Shown: positions 45,201-51,243 of the stretch, piece by piece
How positions within the stretch are numbered: position 1 is the first letter of the stretch
Layout of the letters: every line of letters begins with the position of its first letter
DNA from: Variovorax paradoxus
GTDB lineage: Bacteria > Pseudomonadota > Gammaproteobacteria > Burkholderiales > Burkholderiaceae_C
Assembly (NCBI RefSeq): GCF_022009635.1
Contig: NZ_CP091716.1
Location: forward strand, 3,983,001 to 4,047,000
Length of the DNA stretch: 64,000 nucleotides
Direction: 5' to 3'
The notes under the pieces: generated by a model
Database searches by the model: none
Told to the model about the DNA's origin: nothing
What the model saw: the letters and a program-made list of their open reading frames with translations, nothing else
Program-made: the position numbers and the translations under genes

Positions 45201-47445
45201 CGATGCGCAGCGCGCGGGCGAAAGCTTCGCACACCTGCTGTTCGACGGCGTCCTGCGGCTCCTCATAGGGCTGCGAGAGCTCGGGGCGGCCGGCGGCGGG
45301 CTCGGGCAGCGCGCGGCGGTCGAGCTTGCCGTTGGGCGTGACGGGCAACTGCGCAAGCCATACCTGCGCGGCGGGCATCAGCGCCGCGGGCAGGCGGGCC
45401 GCGAGATGGCTGCGCAGCGCCTGCCAGGACAGTTGCCGGCCGCGCGCCACGAGATAGGCCACCAGCCGCAGCTGGCCGTCGGCGTCGGGCCGGGCGACCA
45501 CGGCGCAGGACTGCACTTCGGGATGGGCGAGGATGGCGGCCTCGATCTCGCCGGTCTCGATGCGGTGGCCGTGGATCTTGACCTGGCCGTCGCGGCGGCC
45601 GATGAACTCGATGGTGCCGTCGGGCAGCCAGCGCGCCAGGTCGCCGGTGCGGTAGAGCCGGTCGTCCGGACCGCCGAAGGGGTCCGGCACGAAGCGGTCG
45701 GCGCTGAGTTCGGGCTGCCGCAGATAGCCGCGCGCCAGCCCGTGGCCGCCGATGCAGAGTTCTCCGACGAAGCCGCAGGGCAGCAGCGCCATTGCGGGGC
45801 TCAGCACGCGCAGCACGGTGTCCTTGATGGGCCGCCCGAGCGGCACGGAGCGGGTGTCGGCGGGCAGTGTCGGCGCGATGCGGTGCGTGGTCGCGAAAGT
45901 CGTGCACTCGGTCGGGCCGTAGCCGTTGCTCAGGGTCAGGCCGGGCAGGGCGGCGAGCGCGCGCCGCACATGGGGCACCGACAGCGCCTCGCCGCCCGTG
46001 AACAGTTGGCTCAGGCCTGCGAGGTGGGTCGGGTCGTCGTCGACTACCGCGTTGAACAGCGCCGCCGTGAGCCAGGCGGTGTGCACGCCGTGGCGCGCGA
46101 TGGTGCGGGCCAGGCCGGCACCTGTGGGCACGCGTTCGTCGTGCACCACGCAGCAGCCGCCGTTGAGCAGCGGGCCCCAGATTTCGAGCGTGGCCGCGTC
46201 GAAGCCCAGTGGCGCGGCATGCAGCATGGCGCGGCCAGGCGCGAGATCCACATAGTCCACGCCGACCACCAGCCGCAGGATCGAGCGATGGCAGATTTCG
46301 ATGCCTTTGGGCGTGCCGGTCGAGCCCGAGGTGTACATGACGTACGCGACCGACTCGCCGTCGATGGCCGGTTCATTCCATGAACCGCGTTCTGCGTTGT
46401 CCAGGGTGTCGTCGAGCAGAAAAACGGCTTGTTCGGCCGGCACGAGGTGCCGGAAGGCTTGCGTGGTGACCACGTGCCGCGCCTGCGCCTCGCCGAACAT
46501 GTAGGCGATCCGCTCCGGCGGAAAGTCGGTCGGCACGGGAACGTAGGCGCCGCCCGCTTTCAGGATGCCGATCAGCGCCACGACGGCCGCCAGCGAGCGG
46601 TCGAGCAGCAGGCCGACGCTGTCGCCGCTTCGCACGCCCAGTTGCTGGAGGCGGCGCGCAATCAGGTCGCAGCGGCGGTCGAGTTCGGCGTAGCTCAGCC
46701 GTGCGTCGCCTTCGACGAGGGCGATGGCGTCGGGAGCGGCGTTCACCTGGCGGCGGAACAGGCCGGTGACGGTGAGCGCGGTGTCGAGCCTGGAGGCGGG
46801 CGTGTTCCAGCGGAGCAGTTGGTCGTCGCGGCCGGTGCCGGGCACGGTGCGGATGTCGTTCAGCGCGGCATCGGGGCGGGCCAGCAGGTCGGCGGCGGTG
46901 TCAGCGAGGGCGGCCAGCAGGTGTTCGGCGGACGCCATGTCCATCAAGCCTGCTGCCGCATCGACATGTAGGGAAGCGGAGGCTTCGTCCAGCCAGAGGA
47001 GCAGGCGCGCATCGGGCGTGGCCGTGCCGGTAGCTTCGCGCAGCCACAAAGAGGAGGGCGGCTCTGCGCCGGCAGCCGTGTGAGCCGCAGCGCGGCGAGC
47101 GGCATCGAGTTCCGCGAGCCACTCGCCCGCTGGCCGGGTGGCGTCGAAGGCCACGGTCGTGGACACGGGCAGCGCCTGTGCGCCGACCCGCTCATGCAGT
47201 ACGGGCCAGAGCACGCCGAGCCAGCGCGACTGCAGCAGCAGCCAGGCGGCGGCGAAGAGGGTGTCGGGCAATTGGGCGGCAGTGGCCGGCTGTTGTGCCC
47301 GGCGCTGCAGCAATTCGGGTTCGAGCGCGAGCGAAATGGCATGCCGCTCGCTCGGTGTTTCCGGGTTTGCCCGCGACACGAACAGATCGTCCAGAAGAGA
47401 ATCTGGAGCATCCCGGCGTGCTGGCGAAACAGAATGAATTTCCAT
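42280..47445 (-). CDS. hybrid NRPS/PKS, A-PCP-KS-AT (first gene of the EPS block)
   Basis: 1721 residues. Residues 1-215 look like the C-terminal half of a condensation domain with no HHxxxDG. A domain about 225-710: YTSGSTGTPKG, NGYGPTECT, YRTGDLARW, NGKLDRR; specificity residues read D-A-L-L-F-G-G-T-F, like codes for hydrophobic amino acids such as valine. PCP Ser764. KS about 822-1250 with the triad C994 (HTACSTS), H1130, H1170. AT about 1345-1660 with Ser1436 (GHSVGE) and HAFH at 1532-1535, the malonyl-CoA type. No KR, DH, ER. The C-terminus is Pro-rich. It starts the 31.6-kb block; its ribosome site is weak, but an inverted repeat lies 32 nt upstream. Confidence 0.93.
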   Translation of the reverse strand: MEIHSVSPARRDAPDSLLDDLFVSRANPETPSERHAISLALEPELLQRRAQQPATAAQLPDTLFAAAWLLLQSRWLGVLWPVLHERVGAQALPVSTTVAFDATRPAGEWLAELDAARRAAAHTAAGAEPPSSLWLREATGTATPDARLLLWLDEASASLHVDAAAGLMDMASAEHLLAALADTAADLLARPDAALNDIRTVPGTGRDDQLLRWNTPASRLDTALTVTGLFRRQVNAAPDAIALVEGDARLSYAELDRRCDLIARRLQQLGVRSGDSVGLLLDRSLAAVVALIGILKAGGAYVPVPTDFPPERIAYMFGEAQARHVVTTQAFRHLVPAEQAVFLLDDTLDNAERGSWNEPAIDGESVAYVMYTSGSTGTPKGIEICHRSILRLVVGVDYVDLAPGRAMLHAAPLGFDAATLEIWGPLLNGGCCVVHDERVPTGAGLARTIARHGVHTAWLTAALFNAVVDDDPTHLAGLSQLFTGGEALSVPHVRRALAALPGLTLSNGYGPTECTTFATTHRIAPTLPADTRSVPLGRPIKDTVLRVLSPAMALLPCGFVGELCIGGHGLARGYLRQPELSADRFVPDPFGGPDDRLYRTGDLARWLPDGTIEFIGRRDGQVKIHGHRIETGEIEAAILAHPEVQSCAVVARPDADGQLRLVAYLVARGRQLSWQALRSHLAARLPAALMPAAQVWLAQLPVTPNGKLDRRALPEPAAGRPELSQPYEEPQDAVEQQVCEAFARALRIDKVGRNDNFFDLGGDSLLVLQVLAELKRDTALPLSTNLFFRDPTPKAMAARMRPPVEAPVQPAPSAPRPAAPASEAVALIATAGRFPGAADVEQFWDNLVAGRDTVSFFDDATLDAGVSEALRRDPAYVRARGVIDGIENFDAAFFGIGPKEAQLMDPQQRVFLEICWECLERAGYVPDAAPGPVGVYAGMYNATYFQRHVSTRPDLVEPVGEFQVMLANEKDYITTRVANRLNLTGPAVSVHTACSTSLVAVAHAFHALRTGQCYMALAGGASVTCPPRSGYLYNEGSMLSPDGHTRSFDAKAQGTVFSDGAAVVLLKRLADAQADGDTIYAVLRSACVNNDGGAKASFTAPSVDGQAAVIRAALAAAEVDARSISYVEAHGTATPMGDPIEVEALAVAYAEHTDALDYCTLGSLKSNVGHMVTAAGAAGLIKTALALHHAQIPPTVHFEAPNPAIDFARTPFRVSASLQPWPRGDLPRRAGVSSFGVGGTNAHVIVEEAPERPASPLATGEQMLPLSARSEAALDIATEQLAAHLQAHADQPLADVAHTLAVGRKAHAFRRVIVAADTAQAVAALRTADSPWRASGRLASRAPQPVLMFPGQGAQYAGMGRLLHAADPVFAAAFDDCIDAVVGTTDFDLRERMFSDDPKALSPTAVTQPALFTIEYALARRLLATGVRPHALMGHSVGEFVAAVLAGVMRLEDAARLVARRGALMQALPAGAMLSVRIGAAELMEKLGPSLSLAAENGPTACVAAGPFEAIAALQAALEAEGIACRTLQTSHAFHSAMMDGAVAPFEALVSQVALHAPQTPIFSTLTGMLLEAEEATSPAYWARHLRGAVRFSPAVRAAMAHAAQPLFIEAGPRNTLSTLVRQHGASTAVPLLHGELADEDRTLRLAVGRLWTCGADVELSRLSSRVGAQRVCLPTSPFERKRFWVDIAAMPAIAAIPETPVAPFPPRPPLPPPPPLWSRS

Positions 47446-47476
47446 GTAAGTACCCGAAAAGAAATACGATGGAACG

Positions 47477-47509
47477 AATTGAATAGGCCAAATGGCCAGC
47501 TATTCAATT
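47477..47509 (-). promoter_or_regulatory. 10-bp inverted repeat in the PKS leader
   Basis: AATTGAATAG (47477-47486) and CTATTCAATT (47500-47509) are perfect inverted repeats around a 13-nt centre that itself holds GGCC-AAAT-GGCC. It lies 32-64 nt before the PKS start in otherwise AT-richer DNA. It could be an operator or an RNA hairpin acting on the first gene of the block; the 554-nt intergenic region 47446-47999 otherwise holds the elements listed next and no convincing gene. Confidence 0.45.
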
Positions 47510-47601
47510 GGGCTTTTGAATTCTTGTGTCATGTTTTTTCGTGTCTCGATCCTAGGGTGTTTCCCCAAGCCGATGTGCGAACTTTCGATCTAAGTTACAA
47601 G

Positions 47602-47630
47602 TTGACATAGTTATTTCTGAAACGTACTAC
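47602..47630 (+). promoter_or_regulatory. candidate sigma-70 promoter toward the methyltransferase
   Basis: A perfect -35 box TTGACA (47602-47607) is followed after 17 nt by TACTAC (47625-47630), a weak -10. Transcription would run through the hairpin region to the methyltransferase at 48000, giving a long leader of about 360 nt. Confidence 0.35.
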
Positions 47631-47634
47631 CGCA
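47627..47634 (-). promoter_or_regulatory. ops-like element (TGCGGTAG) in the EPS operon leader
   Basis: On the minus strand, TGCGGTAG matches 7 of 8 bases of the ops core GGCGGTAG, which recruits the NusG paralogue RfaH to long polysaccharide operons in enterobacteria. It lies about 180 nt before the first gene of a 31.6-kb block. A 7-base match is common by chance in GC-rich DNA. Confidence 0.2.
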
Positions 47635-47697
47635 ACTGTCACGTCCTGGGTAACTGATGCGCGATTTAGGGCAAAGACAGGCTAGGGGTCGGCCCTC

Positions 47698-47839
47698 CAG
47701 GCGTGGGTAGAAGCCTGCCGAAGCGGGGTACTCATGGGGATGCCCAGAGGGAAAAGGTGCCCGTGCGAGCAGTGCTCGCTGCCCGGGGGAGCGAGCGGAA
47801 CAAGGCGGCTGTTCCAGAGGGAGCGATGCGGAAAACGCA
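47698..47839 (+). other. array of five hairpins, candidate structured RNA or leader
   Basis: Five short hairpins follow each other: CAGGC/GCCTG (47698-47717), TGGG/CCCA (47735-47746), GCGAG/CTCGC (47765-47779), GGAACA/TGTTCC (47797-47815) and TGCG/CGCA (47827-47839). A 9-bp direct repeat CCAGAGGGA occurs at 47744 and 47814, and GGA triplets are frequent on the plus strand through 47912. No convincing coding pattern is present. It may be the leader of the methyltransferase or a small RNA; multiple GGA motifs recall CsrA/RsmA-binding RNAs, though no terminator is obvious. Confidence 0.3.
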
Positions 47840-47999
47840 CCGCCACGGCGCGTTCAAAATGAAACCCGGCCGGAAATCAGGCTGTTATTAATCGGTCGAG
47901 TCTGTAACCGGATAAAAAACCGCTGTACAAGCCTGAAAAACAAACAAGACTTCATGGTGTATCTGCTTTCATGCGGAATCCACTCAAGGAAAGTCTCGA

Positions 48000-48866
48000 A
48001 TGCTCAGCGACATCTTATTACCCGATGTAGTTCTCAAGCGTCGCGGCCTTTATTACGAGTCTGTTCTCCCGGCCAATTCGGATGCATTGACCGCCAATGC
48101 CATTTATTTCGGCAATGAGGCCTGGGCCCAGGAATACCTGGATTTCTGCCATCGCGACGCATATTTCAGGAGCCGTTGGCTCGCGGCTGGCGGAGACTGG
48201 ACGGGCAAGGTGGTGATCGACCTGGGTTGCGGCCCCGGCAATATCTTTGCCACGCTCGGCGGCAAGCCCAGGATGCTGATCGGCGTGGACGTGGCCGGCG
48301 GCTCGCTCGAGCTGGCTTCGCGCCTGGGCTATACGGCGGTGCTGGCCGACGCGGCGCACACGCCGTTTCGCTCGCGGGTGGCGGACATCGTGGCCATCAA
48401 TGCGTCGCTGCACCATTGCGACGACATGAAGGCCGTATTGCGCGAAGGCGCGCGGCTCGTCAAACCCGACGGCCTGCTCATTACCGACCACGACCCGCAA
48501 TTGACCGCGTGGGATTACAAAGGCCTCGCCAAATGGATGTGGGACGCGCGCCTGTGGGTCTACCGCATGATGCGGCGCGGATTCCACAAGACCGGCAGCC
48601 AGCAGTCATGGGGGCTGCAGACCGAAGTGCACCACCGGCCCGGCGACGGGGTCACGCCCGACCTGTTCAGGCGCACCCTGGAGCCGCTGGGCTTCGAGGT
48701 CCGCGTCTACCCCCACAACCATCAGGTGGGTGCGCAAGCCCTCGAGGGCGAGGTCGGCCCGGCGCAATGGAAATACCGCATGGGCAACCGGCTGTCGGGC
48801 CGCGACCCGGGCGCGCCGGCCAGCGCGCTGTCCCTGATGTGCATCGCCAGGCGCACCGAGGCCTGA
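48000..48866 (+). CDS. class I SAM-dependent methyltransferase
   Basis: 288 residues. The SAM-binding motif I is VVIDLGCGPGNIF, followed by LIGVDVAGGSLELA and VADIVAINASLHHCDD, typical of small-molecule methyltransferases. AAGGA lies about 9 nt before the ATG. The gene is divergent from the NRPS/PKS-EPS block across the regulatory region and alone on its strand, so it could modify the amino-acid/polyketide product or a sugar of the polymer; that link is positional only. Confidence 0.85.
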   Translation: MLSDILLPDVVLKRRGLYYESVLPANSDALTANAIYFGNEAWAQEYLDFCHRDAYFRSRWLAAGGDWTGKVVIDLGCGPGNIFATLGGKPRMLIGVDVAGGSLELASRLGYTAVLADAAHTPFRSRVADIVAINASLHHCDDMKAVLREGARLVKPDGLLITDHDPQLTAWDYKGLAKWMWDARLWVYRMMRRGFHKTGSQQSWGLQTEVHHRPGDGVTPDLFRRTLEPLGFEVRVYPHNHQVGAQALEGEVGPAQWKYRMGNRLSGRDPGAPASALSLMCIARRTEA

Positions 48867-48964
48867 CGCCGCGCACTGCCGCCACCACCGTCCGGCCTGG
48901 GCGGCGAGGGGTCTTCAGCCACTGCTGGTAGGCTCGAACGTCTTCAGGAAAAAAGGAACGGCCA

Positions 48965-49702
48965 GTGGTTGTGACAGGCAGGAAATGGGGCGCGGGCATC
49001 GCGCTGATCGCGGCATTGACGCTGGCGGCGTGCACCACGACGAAGGCCCCGGTGGCGGGGCCCGGCGAATACGTGGTGCAGCCCGGAGACACGCTCTACC
49101 GCATCGCCTCCCGGACCGGCCGTACGCCGGGCGAGATCGCCCGCTGGAGCAACCTGCAGGACCCGGACCGCCTGGAAGCGGGGCAGGTGCTGCGCGTGGC
49201 ACCGCCGGGCGGCGCTTCGGCGCCGTCGGCGGATGCATCGGCGCCGCCACCGCCGCCTCCCAGGGCCGACCGCCCCAGGCCGCCACCACCTCGCCCCGCC
49301 GCACGGGAGCCCGACCCGGTCGTGCCGCCGGCCGCGCGCCGCAGCGACTGGGGCTGGCCGGCGCAAGGGCAGGTCGTCGCGGGCTTCAACGGCAGCAGCA
49401 ACAAGGGCATCGACATCGGCGGCAACACAGGCGACCCGGTGGTGTCCATCGGCAACGGTTCGGTGGCCGTCACCGAGACGCTGCGCGGCTACGGCAGCGT
49501 GCTCATGGTCGACCACGGCGGCTCTTATATGTCGGTCTACACCAATGTGCGCTCGGTGCTGGTGAAGCAGGGGCAGCGCGTGCAGCGCGGCCAGAAGATC
49601 GCCGAGATCGGCGGCGCCGACGCCGGCCATCCCAAGCTGCACTTCGAAATCCGCTACCGCGGCAAGGCCGTCGACCCCCGGCAGTACCTGCCGGCCCGGT
49701 AG
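48965..49702 (+). CDS. LysM and degenerate LytM (M23) lipoprotein, NlpD-like
   Basis: 245 residues from a GTG with AAAAGGAA just upstream. A lipoprotein signal ends LTLAAC. One LysM repeat (YVVQPGDTLYRIASRTGRTPGEIARWSNLQD, quoted in part) binds peptidoglycan. A Pro-rich linker (about 100-125) leads to an M23 domain where HxxxD reads NKGID and the HxH reads KLHFE, so two zinc-binding His are lost. Such degenerate LytM proteins activate cell-wall amidases at division rather than cut peptidoglycan. The lost residues are seen directly; the activator role is from the family. Confidence 0.88.
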   Translation: MVVTGRKWGAGIALIAALTLAACTTTKAPVAGPGEYVVQPGDTLYRIASRTGRTPGEIARWSNLQDPDRLEAGQVLRVAPPGGASAPSADASAPPPPPPRADRPRPPPPRPAAREPDPVVPPAARRSDWGWPAQGQVVAGFNGSSNKGIDIGGNTGDPVVSIGNGSVAVTETLRGYGSVLMVDHGGSYMSVYTNVRSVLVKQGQRVQRGQKIAEIGGADAGHPKLHFEIRYRGKAVDPRQYLPAR

Positions 49703-49762
49703 GCGGGCAGGGCACTTCGACCGAAAGTTATCCCACGGATTGGGGATGTTCCCCGCTTCCCG

Positions 49763-49784
49763 GAGGGCGCAGACTCTCGCCCTC
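49763..49784 (+). other. perfect 7-bp stem hairpin after the NlpD-like gene
   Basis: GAGGGCG (49763-49769) and CGCCCTC (49778-49784) flank an 8-nt loop, 61 nt after the NlpD-like stop and 20 nt before a small gene. No T-run follows, so it is at best a weak terminator; it may also affect the small gene's ribosome site. Confidence 0.3.
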
Positions 49785-49804
49785 ATTCGTTCAGGGGGTG
49801 CTAC

Positions 49805-49996
49805 ATGGAACTCACGACAAGCTGGCTGCTCATCGGCACCGTGCTGGCGCTGATGCCCGCGGGATGGTTCCTGCTGGCCCCGTTTGGGCTTGGCTGGCAG
49901 CCGCTGAGAGACCAGATCGCGCAGCAGGTCGCGCTGTCCACCGCGCTGGCCGATGAATGCGCGGGGCCGTTCGACAGGCCCACCATCTCGTTCTGA
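49805..49996 (+). CDS. small hypothetical membrane protein
   Basis: 63 residues. One hydrophobic segment (WLLIGTVLALMPAGWFLLAPF) is followed by a short soluble tail (ALADECAGPFDRPTISF). AGGGGGTG about 7 nt before the ATG is a strong ribosome site, which is the main reason to call it. No homologue is recognised. It lies alone between the NlpD-like gene and the SbcD-like gene. Confidence 0.5.
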   Translation: MELTTSWLLIGTVLALMPAGWFLLAPFGLGWQPLRDQIAQQVALSTALADECAGPFDRPTISF

Positions 49997-50115
49997 AAGC
50001 GCGGGCCTTTGCCCGGAGGCCCCGCCGCGCCCTCGCCGCAGGACATTGCGGGCATCTAAGATGCTCGCTGTTTTGAGACGACCGGAAGACGCGAGAGGCA
50101 AAGGGAGGGCCACGC

Positions 50116-51243
50116 ATGATTTCTTTGCTCCATACCGCGGATTGGCAGATAGGCCGCGTGTTCTCGCAGTTCGAGCCCGACGACGCCGCGGCGCTGTTCG
50201 AGGCCCGCTTCAAGGTGGTCGAGCGGCTGGCCGCCATTGCGACCGAACGCACGGTCGATGCCGTCCTGGTGGCGGGCGACGTGTTCGACCTGCAGACGGT
50301 GTCGGACAAGACCATCCGCCGCATGTTCAACGCGATGCAGGGTTTTGCCGGCCCGTGGCTGCTGATTCCGGGCAACCACGATTCCGCGCTCGGCGAATCG
50401 GTCTGGAGCCGCGCCGCCAGGCTCGGCGCGGTGCCCCCCAATGTGGTGTGCTGCCTGGAGCCGGTGCCGCGCACGGTGGCCGGCAAGTTCACGTTGCTGC
50501 CCGCGCCGCTCACGCAGCGCCACACCTATGGCGACCTCACCGACTGGTTCGCCTCTGCAACGGGTGAAGAAGAAGGCCTGCCGCGCATCGGGCTGGCGCA
50601 CGGCTGCGTGCAGGGCATTCTTTCGGAAGACATCGACTCGGCCAACCCCATCGCGGCAGACCGCGCGGCGCAGGCCCGGCTCGACTACCTCGCTCTCGGC
50701 GACTGGCACGGCACGCGGCAGACCGACGAGCGGACCTGGTACGCCGGCACGCCCGAAACCGACCGCTTTCGCGCCAACGACTCCGGGCAGGCACTGTTGG
50801 TGACCATCGCGGGCGCCGGTGCGCTGCCGCAGGTCGAGCCGGTCCGCACCGGCCAGTACGCCTGGCAGCAATGGGAGCCGCGCCTGTCGGTGGCCTCGGA
50901 CATCGACGAACTGGTGGAGAAGCTCGATACGGTCGGCGCCAACGACGTGCTGCAATTGCGCGCGCAAGGCAGCTGCGACCTCGGCGGCCACAACAGGCTG
51001 GACGCCGCGCTCGACGCGGCCCGCGCACGAGCGCGCGCGCTGGTGTGGGACGGCGAGGCGCTGCGTCTGGAGCCGACGGAGGAAGACATCCAGGCCCTCC
51101 ATGCCGATGGTTTCGTCGGCGAGGCCTTGCAAGACCTGCGCGCGCAGCAGGACGGCGCCGGCGCCGAACTGGCGCGCGACGCGCTGCTGACACTGGCCCG
51201 CATCCTCGATGCGCAAGGACCACGCGCGGGAGCCGGCGCATGA
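50116..51243 (+). CDS. metallophosphoesterase, SbcD/YhaO-like DNA repair nuclease
   Basis: 375 residues. The calcineurin-like motifs are LLHTADWQIGR, VLVAGDVFDLQ, IPGNHDSALGE and LALGDWHGT, in order, with the metal-binding Asp/His/Asn all present. The stop overlaps the start of the SMC-like partner (ATGA). Mre11/SbcD subunits cut DNA ends with the ATPase partner. The pair resembles YhaO/YhaN more than classic SbcCD by partner size. Confidence 0.88.
   Translation: MISLLHTADWQIGRVFSQFEPDDAAALFEARFKVVERLAAIATERTVDAVLVAGDVFDLQTVSDKTIRRMFNAMQGFAGPWLLIPGNHDSALGESVWSRAARLGAVPPNVVCCLEPVPRTVAGKFTLLPAPLTQRHTYGDLTDWFASATGEEEGLPRIGLAHGCVQGILSEDIDSANPIAADRAAQARLDYLALGDWHGTRQTDERTWYAGTPETDRFRANDSGQALLVTIAGAGALPQVEPVRTGQYAWQQWEPRLSVASDIDELVEKLDTVGANDVLQLRAQGSCDLGGHNRLDAALDAARARARALVWDGEALRLEPTEEDIQALHADGFVGEALQDLRAQQDGAGAELARDALLTLARILDAQGPRAGAGA

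Noticed and set aside
47703..47891. An open frame of 62 codons in the intergenic hairpin region.
   Set aside because: Arg/Lys-rich, no ribosome site, and it runs across four or five hairpins; it looks non-coding.
47640..47900. c-di-GMP-I (GEMM) riboswitch, which would suit an EPS operon.
   Set aside because: I could not find the conserved GCAAA and tetraloop/receptor blocks in order on either strand.
49763..49784. Strong terminator for the NlpD-like gene.
   Set aside because: The hairpin is perfect but there is no T-tract, so I listed it only as a hairpin.
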